Notes under the pieces: generated by a model
Databases searched by the model: none
What the model saw: the letters and a program-made list of their open reading frames with translations, nothing else
Told to the model about the DNA's origin: nothing
Source of the DNA: Roseomonas aerilata DSM 19363
GTDB lineage: Bacteria > Pseudomonadota > Alphaproteobacteria > Acetobacterales > Acetobacteraceae
Length of the DNA: 64,000 nt
Assembly: GCF_000711725.1 (NCBI RefSeq)
Contig: NZ_JONP01000008.1
Location: 186,001-250,000 of the forward strand
Direction of reading: 5' to 3'
Made by a program: the position numbers and the translations under genes
In this document: piece by piece, positions 16,861 to 26,493 of the stretch
How the letters are laid out: every line of letters begins with the position of its first letter
Numbering within the stretch: the stretch's first letter is position 1

Positions 16861-17580
16861 ATGAACGGCATGCAAGGGGAGCCGATTCACAGTGGGGAGC
16901 GCCCTTTCAGCCCCCCACTCCCTTCGGCACCAGGAGAACTGATCACTGTCGTGGCTCACTTCCACCGAGCCGAGATCGGCCGGATGGCGGGGTGGCGGGC
17001 GCGCATCGATATGACCACCAACTGGGCCGTTACAGTGGTGGCGGGAATGCTCTCCGTGTCGCTCTCGACGCCAAACGCTCACCACGGCGTGCTCCTTTTC
17101 GCTATGCTCTTGGTGCTTCTTCTACTCTCCATTGAAGCGCGGCGTTACCGGTTCTTCGATTTCTACAGGACCAGAGTTCGACTTCTGGAGCGGAACTACT
17201 ATGCACAGGTCTTTGCGCCCCGCGCGGATGCGGAAGCCGAGTGGGCGTGGCGCATCGGGACAGATTTGCGTGAACCGCGTTTTCTAATCTCGCGGAAGAC
17301 GGCAATGACTCGCAGGCTTCGTCGAAACTACTTCCCGATGTTTATGGTACTGCTCGCAGCCTGGGTACTCAAAATCTCGTCCTCGCGGCTCCTGCAGGAG
17401 GAGGTTCCGATAGATCCCGCCAAGCCTGTTCCAGGCATCATTCAGAATCTATCGCTGGGTCCGATCCCAGGCTGGATTGTACTTGCGGCAGTGCTGGCCT
17501 TTTACGCTTGGCTGGCTCTTCTTACCTTCGCTCCTCGGGATCTGTCGGGTGAACTCGGGCATGGAGACGTACACGTCTGA
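16861..17580 (+). CDS. DUF2270 integral membrane protein
   Basis: The frame is open from 16666, but the ATG at 16861 has a strong GGAGG site and matches the family start; product 239 residues. It has a cytoplasmic N-terminus with ITVVAHFHRAEIGRMAGWRARIDMTTNW, the hallmark of DUF2270, then about four membrane helices (WAVTVVAGMLSVSL, LLFAMLLVLLLLSIEARRY, YFPMFMVLLAAWVLK, WIVLAAVLAFYAWLALL). Between helices two and three are DFYRTRVRLLERNYY and NPY-less basic segments typical of the family. Function is unknown. It follows the ABC exporter by 179 bp on the same strand. Confidence 0.85.
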   Translation: MNGMQGEPIHSGERPFSPPLPSAPGELITVVAHFHRAEIGRMAGWRARIDMTTNWAVTVVAGMLSVSLSTPNAHHGVLLFAMLLVLLLLSIEARRYRFFDFYRTRVRLLERNYYAQVFAPRADAEAEWAWRIGTDLREPRFLISRKTAMTRRLRRNYFPMFMVLLAAWVLKISSSRLLQEEVPIDPAKPVPGIIQNLSLGPIPGWIVLAAVLAFYAWLALLTFAPRDLSGELGHGDVHV

Positions 17581-17601
17581 TAGAGGCCTTGAAGCATTCA
17601 T

Positions 17602-17820
17602 GTGGACAGCTTCCAGGTGCTGCTGCAGTTCGGTGCCAGCAACGTGGGGTTAGCCATCGTGCCCCACAGCATCTACCAAAGCCTCAACGCTTTAACGGGT
17701 TGCGCCGCATTCGAGTTAGCGGAGGCCTGGGTCCGCCGTTCGTTGAAGATCGTGGCCCGGACGACGATCGCCAACCGCCCTTCATGCGGTCCCTTCTCGG
17801 TCATTTTCTGAGGTTCTCGG
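17602..17820 (+). pseudogene. Remnant of a LysR-family regulator C-terminus
   Basis: The frame from 17602 reads VLLQFGASNVGLAIVPHSI and then WVRRSLKIVAR, the pattern of the last strands of a LysR effector domain (VAAGLGVALVP, then RRSLVLAVR). Near 17770 the homology moves to the next frame, which gives PPFMRSLLGHFLR, the usual C-terminal helix. So at least one frameshift is present, and the DNA-binding half is absent. It lies 104 bp upstream of a Bug gene and may be what is left of that operon's regulator. Confidence 0.4.
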
Positions 17821-17923
17821 GGCGTGGATGACAATAGGATCGCGGTTGGATGGGATCGGATGAAGCGAGTAGGTATTCGGCGGGGAAGCGCTACGCGATT
17901 TCACGTCCAGCAGGAGTGTTCCC

Positions 17924-18898
17924 ATGAGAACCTTGTTCCGTCGCGGCCTTCTCGGCACGGCTGCCCTCCTGTCCTTCTCTCGCGCTTCCCAGGCGCAGGA
18001 GGATGCCTATCCCTCGCGGCCTATCCGCCTGATCGCCCCCTTTGGCCCGGGCAGCACCACCGACATCCTCGCCCGCCTCGTCGCGCAGAAGCTTACTGAC
18101 CAGTTTGGCCAGCCAGTGGTGGTCGAGAACCGCGCCGGGGCGGGCGGCAATATTGGGACCGAGGTCGCTGCGCGTGCCACGGCGGACGGCTACACGCTCC
18201 TCCTCGGGGCGGCGAGCACCAATGCCGTCAACCCGAGCCTCTACAGCAACCTGCGCTTCGACCCGATCCGGGACTTCACGCCCGTCGTGCACGTCGCGTC
18301 CGTGACGAATGTGCTGGTCGTTCATCCGGACCTGCCGGTGCGGAGTGTCCCGGACCTGATCGCCCTCGCGAAGCGCCAGGACCTTTCCTACGCCTCGGGC
18401 GGCGCAGGCGGCACGATCCACCTCTCGGGCGAGCTGTTCAAGAATCTCGCAGGCGTGGACATGGTGCACGTGCCTTACAACGGCAGCGCCGCCGCCTATC
18501 CAGACCTGCTCAGCGGGCGTGTGCCGGTGATGTTCGACTCCATCGCCACCTGCCTGCCCCACGTCCAGGGTGGGCGGCTACGCGCGCTGGCGGTGACGGC
18601 CCCTTATCCTTCGCCGCTGCTGCCCGGCCTGAAGCCGATCGCCGAGTCCGGGCTTCCCGGCTATGCGGTTGAGGGGTGGTACGGTCTCTTCGCACCGTCC
18701 GGCACACCCGGACCGATCGTCGCCCGGCTGAACGCCTCCCTGATCCGGGCGCTGTCCGAGCCCGCGACCCAGCAGGCGCTCCTCCAGCAGGGCGCCCAGC
18801 AGAAGGCGGACACCCCGGAGGCATTTCGTGCCTTCGTGCTGTCGGAGCGCGACAAGTGGGCCGCCCTGATCAAGGCGGCAGGCATCACCCAGAACTGA
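17924..18898 (+). CDS. Bug-family tripartite tricarboxylate transporter receptor
   Basis: A 324-residue periplasmic receptor. The leader has a twin-arginine-like motif (FRRGLLG) and a cleavage site near RASQAQE. The mature protein opens YPSRPIRLIAPFGPGSTTD and has YASGGAGGTIHLSGELF in the ligand-cleft segment, both diagnostic of Bug proteins. It is followed 46 bp later by an amidase gene, which suggests that its ligand is an amide, a carbamate-like compound or its acid product. No transporter membrane subunits are encoded near it. The remnant of a LysR gene lies upstream. Confidence 0.93.
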   Translation: MRTLFRRGLLGTAALLSFSRASQAQEDAYPSRPIRLIAPFGPGSTTDILARLVAQKLTDQFGQPVVVENRAGAGGNIGTEVAARATADGYTLLLGAASTNAVNPSLYSNLRFDPIRDFTPVVHVASVTNVLVVHPDLPVRSVPDLIALAKRQDLSYASGGAGGTIHLSGELFKNLAGVDMVHVPYNGSAAAYPDLLSGRVPVMFDSIATCLPHVQGGRLRALAVTAPYPSPLLPGLKPIAESGLPGYAVEGWYGLFAPSGTPGPIVARLNASLIRALSEPATQQALLQQGAQQKADTPEAFRAFVLSERDKWAALIKAAGITQN

Positions 18899-18944
18899 CC
18901 CGATCTTCGCTTTGCGCGCTGCACGTTCTCCGGAGGCAGGTATC

Positions 18945-20567
18945 ATGAGCACCGACGAACTCGCCTTCCTCACCGTCGCGGAGGCTGGGCGGCTGATTGC
19001 CCAGCGTTCCCTGTCGCCCGTCGAGCTGGTGACGGCGCTGATCGCGCGGGCGGAGGCGCTGGAGCCGCAATTGCACGCCTACCTGCGCCCGACCTTTGAG
19101 GCCGCGCTAGAGGAGGCACGGCGCGCCGAGGGAGAGATCCTGTCAGGCGGTCCCCAGGGCCCGCTGCACGGCATTCCCTACGGCCTGAAGGACGTCGTGG
19201 ACGCGGCCGGGCTGCCAACCACAGGGCAGTCCCGTGTCTATGCCGACCGCATGGCGGCGGAGGACGCCCATGTCACGGCCCGGCTGCGCGCTGCCGGGGC
19301 CATCCTGCTTGGCAAGCTCACGACGCATGAGGGGGCGCATGGCGGCCCCTCTTTCGACCTAGCCTGGCCGCCCGCACACAATCCCTGGAACCCCGAACAC
19401 TTCACCGGCGGCTCCTCCTCCGGCTCCGGCGCCGCCGTCGCGGCGGGTCTCATGCCGTTCGCGATCGGCAGCGACACGGGCGGGTCCATCCGGAACCCGG
19501 CAGGGTTCTGCGGGTTGGTCGGCCTGAAGCCGACCTCGGGTCTCGTCAGCAGGCGCGGGGTGATGCCGAACTCCTTCAGCCTCGACCATGTCGGGCCGCT
19601 GACCTGGACGGTGGAGGACTGCGCCATCGCCCTCCAGACCATGGCCGGACACGACCCGCGCGACCCGGCGAGCGCAGCGATCTCTCCGCCTGATTATCGC
19701 GCTGCCCTGACGGGCGACATCCGCGGGCTACGCGTGGGCGTGCTGCGGCACCTGTACGAGGAGGAAGGCGGGGCGGCTCCTGCCACAGTGAGGGCGCTCG
19801 AGGAGGCGTTCGGCGTCCTGCGCCAGCTCGGCGCCCAACTCGAGGAGGTCCGCATTCGACCCTCAACCGCCTACAACGATGTGAAGATCGTCATCGGCGA
19901 GAGCGAGATCCATGCCGTCCATGCCCAGGCGCTCCGCGAACGGCCCAGCGACTTCGGCGAGGACTTCCTGGCGCGCATCCTGCCCGCCATCCTCTTCCGC
20001 GGGGCGGACTACGTACAGGCGCAGCGCCTCCGACGGATGATGATGGAGGAGTTCGACCGGCTCTACGAGCGCTTTGACGTCCTGGTCACCGCTGCGCCGA
20101 GTCTTGCGCCACGCCTGGACGCCTACAGGCCGTTGCAGTTCTGGCGAAAGACGACCTCACTGGTGACGCCCTTCAACATCCCGACCGGCCCGGCCTTGGC
20201 GCAGTGCATCGGCTTCCATCAGGGTCTTCCCCTGTCGATGCAGGTAGCAGGCCGCCCCTTTGACGAGGCGACGGTCCTGCGGGTGGCGCACGCCTTCGAG
20301 GGTGCGACAGACTGGCGCTCGGTTCGGCCATGTCTCGATCCGCATGCTCCGCCGCGAGTCACCCCGTCGGTGCCCGATCCTGAGCCGTCGTTGCTCTCGG
20401 CGAACCAGGAGGATGCCCTGCGCGGGGTCGCGCGCGCCGCCGGGCTGGACCTGCCGGACCGCGCCTTCCAGCACCTTTGCTCGGCGGCGCCATACGTGCA
20501 GGCCATGGTGGAGCGGCTCCAGATTCCGATGCCGCTGGCGCAGGAACCGGCGTACCAGCTCGGCTGA
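18945..20567 (+). CDS. Amidase-signature family amidase
   Basis: About 540 residues from the ATG at 18945, which has GGAGG upstream; the frame extends to 18912 without a site. The Ser-cisSer-Lys triad is complete: Lys in PYGLKDVVD, cis-Ser in GGSSSGSGAA and nucleophile in GSDTGGSIRNPAGFCG, followed by GLKPTSGLVSRRGVMP. Family members hydrolyse amides to acid and ammonia. The C-terminal 60 residues (LLSANQEDALRGVARAAGLDLP and on) look like a small AtzG-type helical tail fused to the amidase; such partners accompany AtzE-like amidohydrolases. It probably acts on the compound delivered by the upstream receptor. Confidence 0.92.
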   Translation: MSTDELAFLTVAEAGRLIAQRSLSPVELVTALIARAEALEPQLHAYLRPTFEAALEEARRAEGEILSGGPQGPLHGIPYGLKDVVDAAGLPTTGQSRVYADRMAAEDAHVTARLRAAGAILLGKLTTHEGAHGGPSFDLAWPPAHNPWNPEHFTGGSSSGSGAAVAAGLMPFAIGSDTGGSIRNPAGFCGLVGLKPTSGLVSRRGVMPNSFSLDHVGPLTWTVEDCAIALQTMAGHDPRDPASAAISPPDYRAALTGDIRGLRVGVLRHLYEEEGGAAPATVRALEEAFGVLRQLGAQLEEVRIRPSTAYNDVKIVIGESEIHAVHAQALRERPSDFGEDFLARILPAILFRGADYVQAQRLRRMMMEEFDRLYERFDVLVTAAPSLAPRLDAYRPLQFWRKTTSLVTPFNIPTGPALAQCIGFHQGLPLSMQVAGRPFDEATVLRVAHAFEGATDWRSVRPCLDPHAPPRVTPSVPDPEPSLLSANQEDALRGVARAAGLDLPDRAFQHLCSAAPYVQAMVERLQIPMPLAQEPAYQLG

Positions 20568-20665
20568 CGCTTCAGGAGATCAGCTGCCGCCTCGCGATCG
20601 GATAGGAGTGGACGCCGAGAAGCACTCCAAGCCGGGGAAGCGGCACACGGAAGAGGGTTCCGAAC

Positions 20666-20703
20666 GCGTAAAGGGTGAACGCGTGCGCGTGCACCCTTTA
20701 CGC
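20666..20703. terminator. Stem-loop between convergent genes
   Basis: A perfect 12-bp inverted repeat (GCGTAAAGGGTG at 20666-20677 with CACCCTTTACGC at 20692-20703) encloses a 14-base loop. It lies between the ends of the amidase gene (+) and the MFS gene (-), the expected place for a bidirectional terminator. No long U-tract follows on either side, so termination efficiency is uncertain. Confidence 0.55.
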
Positions 20704-20776
20704 TCGGCTCAAGCGCAAAAGTGCCGCATCAATCCCGCCATCGCGTCTTGTTGGGTTGGGAGCCGTGGAAGCTGGT

Positions 20777-22033
20777 TTAGGCTCTTAGGTGCCTTCCCGC
20801 AGGTGCTGGCCGGGTACGCAGCCGGATAACGATCCAGGCAGCAATGGTGAGGTTAAGGGCGTTCCAGGCGATGCCATTCACCAGCGCCAGCTGGTAACTG
20901 AGCGTCGCGTCGAAAATCAAACCCGACAGCCAACCGCCCAGCCCCATGCCCGCGAGGGTCGCGGACAGTACGAGGCTCACCCGCAGCCCGGCCTCCGCCG
21001 ACGGGAAGAACTGCCTGACCATGACTGCATAGCTCGGCACGATACCACCCTGGAAAAGGCCAAAGATCGCCGAGAGGATGTAGAGGGCGCCAAGGCTGTC
21101 GAACTGCAGGAACAGCGCCAGAGCAATCGCCTGCAGACCCGACCCGAGTAGCAGCATGACGGGTGCTCCGACCCGGTCGGTGATTGCACCGGAGATCAGG
21201 CGGCTGACGACGCCGAAGCCGAGCATAAGGGAGAGCATCTCCGCCCCGCGCGCGAGCCCGTAACCAAGATCGGCGCAATATGCTACGATGTGCACCTGAG
21301 GCATGGCCATCGCGACGCAGCAGGCGACACCAGCCAGCATGAGGAGGCACTGGAGCGCATTTGGTGAAAGGCCTAGCTGGGCCAGACCATTCGTAGCCTG
21401 CACATTGGCTTCGCTAGCTTGCATCGGCCGCGGCCGTCTCAGGGCGAGTGCCAGTGGCAGCATGGTGACCACGCAGAACAGGCCGATGCCGACATGCGTC
21501 GCGCGCCAGCCGTAAGCTGCGATGAAGTGCTGGAGGATAGGTGGCCAGATGGCACCGGCGAAGTAGTTGCCGCTCGCACAGAGCGCCACGGCAATGCCTC
21601 GGCGCCGGGTGAACCAGAAGGAGGTGTCCGCTACCAGCGGTCCGAACACCGCGGAGCTGCCTAGCCCGCCGACAAACAGCGCGTAAAGCACCCCGAACTG
21701 CCACAGGTCGGCAACAAAGGCCGTGGCGATGTAGCCGACACCCAATCCGAGCGTGCCGATGACAACCGGCAGGACCACGCCGAAGCGGTCCGCCAGCCTG
21801 CCCATGGCTACCCCGCCGACCATGAAGCCGAGCATGGTAAGGGTATAGGGCAGCGAAGCGTCAGCCCGGGCCACACCGAAGTCGGCCTGGATGGCAGGAA
21901 GCGCAACTACAATGGACCAGAGGCCGATGCCGCCGATGGTGGCCAGAAGCACTGCCGCGATCAGGCGCCGCCAGGCATAAGTGGAGTCCGTTACGCTTTC
22001 CTTTAACACCGACTTGCTTCCTCGTATTGGCAT
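20777..22033 (-). CDS. MFS transporter
   Basis: A 418-residue major facilitator with about 12 hydrophobic helices, beginning RRLIAAVLLATIGGIGLWSIVVALP. The signature loop between helices 2 and 3 is present (MGRLADRFGVVLP), and the equivalent in the second half is ISGAITDRVGAPV. Other marks are FWFTRRRGIAVALCASGNYF after helix 4. The pattern is close to oxalate/formate-antiporter-like and monocarboxylate transporters. The substrate is unknown; organic acids are likely given the setting. It is monocistronic, convergent with the amidase and divergent from the kinase fragment at 22115. Confidence 0.9.
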   Translation of the reverse strand: MPIRGSKSVLKESVTDSTYAWRRLIAAVLLATIGGIGLWSIVVALPAIQADFGVARADASLPYTLTMLGFMVGGVAMGRLADRFGVVLPVVIGTLGLGVGYIATAFVADLWQFGVLYALFVGGLGSSAVFGPLVADTSFWFTRRRGIAVALCASGNYFAGAIWPPILQHFIAAYGWRATHVGIGLFCVVTMLPLALALRRPRPMQASEANVQATNGLAQLGLSPNALQCLLMLAGVACCVAMAMPQVHIVAYCADLGYGLARGAEMLSLMLGFGVVSRLISGAITDRVGAPVMLLLGSGLQAIALALFLQFDSLGALYILSAIFGLFQGGIVPSYAVMVRQFFPSAEAGLRVSLVLSATLAGMGLGGWLSGLIFDATLSYQLALVNGIAWNALNLTIAAWIVIRLRTRPAPAGRHLRA

Positions 22034-22114
22034 CGCCGTACTTGCAGCGGCACCAGACTGCCCTCACTCGGCCAAACTTGACACGGCCGAGATAGCTGCG
22101 CGAGCGGACCGCAG

Positions 22115-22480
22115 GTGAGGCTGGACGGGCCACTTGGCGTGCGCCTGCGCTCGTCCATGGTGCAGACACTCGTTTTAGGCTTGCACGAACTTGCTACCAA
22201 CGCCCTGAAGTATGGTGCCCTTTCCCAGCCGGAAGGTCGGCTTCAGGCAGCCTGGCGTCTGCGAGAGAAGCCGAACGGTGCGCGGCAACTCAGGATCGAC
22301 TGGGAAGAAACTGGCGTGCCGGTATTCTTGGGATTTAACGCACGTCCGATTAGGCGAGGCTATGGACGTGAGTTGATCGAGCAGGCCTTGCCCCATCAAC
22401 TGGGGGCCGAGACCAGCTATGAGCTTCAGGCGGCTGGCCTGCGCTGCACCATAGTCTTGCCTGTTGCAGAGGAGCGCTGA
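22115..22480 (+). pseudogene. HWE histidine kinase C-terminal fragment
   Basis: A 121-codon frame that covers only the ATPase half of an HWE kinase: GLHELATNALKYGALS (N-box), RIDWEETGVPV (W-E motif) and RRGYGRELIEQALPHQL (G-loop), ending at the family's normal C-terminus. In-frame sequence upstream of 22115 resembles the family for a few codons and then meets a TGA near 22090, so the histidine-bearing helix and any sensor domain are gone. It is probably a decayed remnant, although an orphan ATPase domain cannot be excluded. It is most like the kinases at 9788 and 11141. Confidence 0.6.
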
Positions 22481-22793
22481 CTACCAGCGTTCCGAACTCT
22501 GAAGCCGCTCATCGGCTATTTCTGCACGCCGGGAGCTAATTAAGGGGGCTCAAGGGTGTCGGCCATGATCCGCGGTTCACTGAAAGCAGCCTCGCGGATC
22601 CTGGGAGGCCCGATCGGCAGTGCTCCCTTGTAGTACCGCAAGCGCCGAGGATGCAGGGCGGCAATGCGGTGGAGGCGGGAAGCTTCACGCATCCGGCCTA
22701 GAAATTAGCGCACACAGGTTGCAGATGTGCGCCTCCGCGCGACGCCTCACGGCCGAGCGCGCGACGTCGTGCGTCTTCTTGGTGGAGTTCGAA
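22481..22793. other. Upstream region of the sigma factor gene
   Basis: 313 bp between the kinase fragment and the sigma factor start. The sigma frame is open through its 3' half, but composition and lack of family similarity argue against translation. No clear promoter or structured element could be recognised by eye. Confidence 0.4.
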
Positions 22794-24710
<1,917 letters not shown>

Positions 24711-24849
24711 GGCGCGTGGCTGAAGGGAGTGTCGAACGGCGTTGCGAGCGTGGAGGCCTTGTCTGCTCAAGCATGGAGGGGAGCGGCCAAGCTCAGCACC
24801 GTTGCGCGGGTAAGAGCCAGGGCACGGCGGCCGGTCATGCCAGCCCCCG

Positions 24850-25012
24850 TCAGATCGGTTCGCTGCCGAGAAGGAGTGGGATGAAGAAGCCGCGGCGGAA
24901 GATCTCGGGCTGCGCGCTCAGGCAAAGCCAGCCGCCGAACTACATCCCGATGAGGGCTGGCAGGAGCGGCAGCTTCGCGCCCATGTCGGTCACCGATTGG
25001 GTCTCTCCTGAC
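24850..25012 (-). pseudogene. Remnant of a TauE/SafE-type permease C-terminus
   Basis: On the minus strand one frame reads LPLLPALIGM, a TAG stop, then FGGWLCLSAQPEIFRRGFF and IPLLLGSEPI, ending at a stop at 24850. This is the C-terminal pattern of TauE/SafE sulphite-exporter family permeases (LLPALxGMxxGxxLRxRLSPExFRRxFFxxLLLLG). An internal stop and the absence of the rest show decay. It lies in the gap between the sigma factor and LysE genes; nothing else is recognised there. Confidence 0.35.
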
Positions 25013-25098
25013 ATCCCGTAAGCGGACCTTTCTGCTGGTGGTAGGAAGCCAGTCCAGGCAGGAGCAGACACAAGTCGGGCCTTGCTGAGACGACGCGT

Positions 25099-25749
25099 TC
25101 AGCCGGTGGGGCGCTTCGCCAGCGCCAGTCCGGCACCCAGGGCGACCATCGCGGCTCCTGAACCCGCCCGGAGGCGCCGGATCAGCACGGGACGCGCGCG
25201 GGCACCGCCCCGGATGCCGCTCGCCGCGAAGGCGACCACAACATCCACAAGGGTGTTGAGCACGACCGAGATGATGCCGAGCACCATGAACTGTGGGGCG
25301 ACGGCTCCGGCGGCCGGATCCACGAACTGCGGGACGAAAGCGAGGAAGAAGGCTGCGGTCTTGGGGTTCAACGCCTCGACCAGCACGCCCTCTCGGAATG
25401 CGCGGCGCGGCCCGATCGGCGGCGCCACGACTTCCCCGGCCAGGGCCGCCGAGGCATCCCGGCGAGCGGCCTGGACGGTGCGGAACCCGATCCAGACGAG
25501 GTAGGCGGCACCGGCCAGCTTCAGCGCAGTGAAGAGTTCCGCGCTCGCGAGCACGATGGCGGAGACGCCCAGGCTTCCCGCGAGCACATGGACCATGCCG
25601 CCAAGCCCGGTACCAAAGCTGGACGCGATACCCTCCGCACGACCGCCAGCGAGCGTGCGCGCCGCGACGTAGAAGATGCCTGGGCCCGGTGTGACTGCGA
25701 GCAGCAGGGCGGCGGCGACGTAGAGGGCGAGCTGGGTCAGATCTGGCAC
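25099..25749 (-). CDS. LysE/RhtB-family amino acid exporter
   Basis: A 216-residue membrane protein with five or six hydrophobic helices. The N-terminus LALYVAAALLLAVTPGPGIFYVAARTLAGGR holds the family's TPGP motif; the second block is FGTGLGGMVHVLAGSLG, the third AYLVWIGFRTVQAAR, and a later EALNPKTAAFFLAFVPQFV carries the conserved NPK. The family exports amino acids such as lysine, threonine or homoserine from the cytoplasm. It ends divergently from nothing; the PaiB gene lies 29 bp upstream on the same strand, so the two may be cotranscribed. Confidence 0.92.
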   Translation of the reverse strand: MPDLTQLALYVAAALLLAVTPGPGIFYVAARTLAGGRAEGIASSFGTGLGGMVHVLAGSLGVSAIVLASAELFTALKLAGAAYLVWIGFRTVQAARRDASAALAGEVVAPPIGPRRAFREGVLVEALNPKTAAFFLAFVPQFVDPAAGAVAPQFMVLGIISVVLNTLVDVVVAFAASGIRGGARARPVLIRRLRAGSGAAMVALGAGLALAKRPTG

Positions 25750-25778
25750 GGGAGGAACCTTGGCGAGGGCTGCAAGGG

Positions 25779-26402
25779 TCAGGTCGGGATCAGAGCCGCA
25801 GCGACCCGGTCGGAGGGCCGGTCACTCGCGGCGAGCCCGGCGGCAACGCCTGCCCGGTCCTCGGCGATGCGGTTCTGGCTCATCTTCCGCTTGCCCTCGA
25901 GACGTGTAATGGGCAGGCGCAGGCCCACGATCCCCTTGAGCTGCGCCCAGATGAAGCCCTCTGGGGCATCGGTCACGGCCCAGGGCTCGGCACGGGGGCC
26001 TTCGTGCAGGTTCGTCAGCCGTGTGACCACGTCGAGCAGGCGGTCGGCGTCTTCGAAGAATTCCACTTGGCCGTAGGCGTGGATGGCGACGTAGTTCCAG
26101 GTCGGCACCACCTTCCCGTGCTCCTTCATGGACGGGTACCAGGCGGGGCTGACATAGGCGTCCGGCCCCATGAACAGCGCCATGGCGTCACCCACGGGCG
26201 GCAGCTTCCACTGCGGGTTCGCGCGCGCCATGTGGCCGTAGAGCGTGCCGTACGGGCCTTCGTCAGGTGCCAGGAAGAGTGGCAGCGGCGTGGCAATCAG
26301 GCCCTCGGCCGTGGCCGTGGCGAGGTTCGCGAGCCGCGCGTCCCGCATCGTCCCGTGCAGGGCGGGGAGGTCTTCCTCGCGGAAGGCGGGCGGGACGTAC
26401 AT
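25779..26402 (-). CDS. paiB: PaiB-family FMN-binding negative transcriptional regulator
   Basis: A 207-residue protein of the PaiB family: MYVPPAFREEDLPALHGTMRD at the N-terminus, TATAEGLIATPLPLFL, and the flavin-fold block GTLYGHMARANPQWK with MALFMGPDAYVSPAWYPSMKEHGKVVPTW-type sequence, split by the usual NYVAIHAYG. In Bacillus PaiB, together with PaiA, lowers sporulation and protease genes; in proteobacteria it is often paired with a MocR regulator and amino acid exporters. Here it is divergent from a MocR gene (28 to 91 bp apart depending on start) and followed by LysE, so the trio likely forms a PLP- or amino-acid-linked regulon. Confidence 0.92.
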   Translation of the reverse strand: MYVPPAFREEDLPALHGTMRDARLANLATATAEGLIATPLPLFLAPDEGPYGTLYGHMARANPQWKLPPVGDAMALFMGPDAYVSPAWYPSMKEHGKVVPTWNYVAIHAYGQVEFFEDADRLLDVVTRLTNLHEGPRAEPWAVTDAPEGFIWAQLKGIVGLRLPITRLEGKRKMSQNRIAEDRAGVAAGLAASDRPSDRVAAALIPT

Positions 26403-26457
26403 CGGCTGGGCTCCTTGACCGGACTGGACGATGCATCAGCCCTGGCCCACAAGGAAC

Positions 26458-26490
26458 GGCCAGTTTCTGCCAAGTGCAGAGGGCCAGTTT
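26458..26490. promoter_or_regulatory. Direct repeat, probable MocR operator
   Basis: GGCCAGTTT occurs twice, at 26458-26466 and 26482-26490, a 24-bp period. It lies between the divergent paiB and MocR genes, just in front of the ATG at 26494. MocR/PdxR regulators are known to bind direct repeats between themselves and a divergent target, so the position fits control of both genes. Confidence 0.45.
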
Positions 26491-26493
26491 TGG

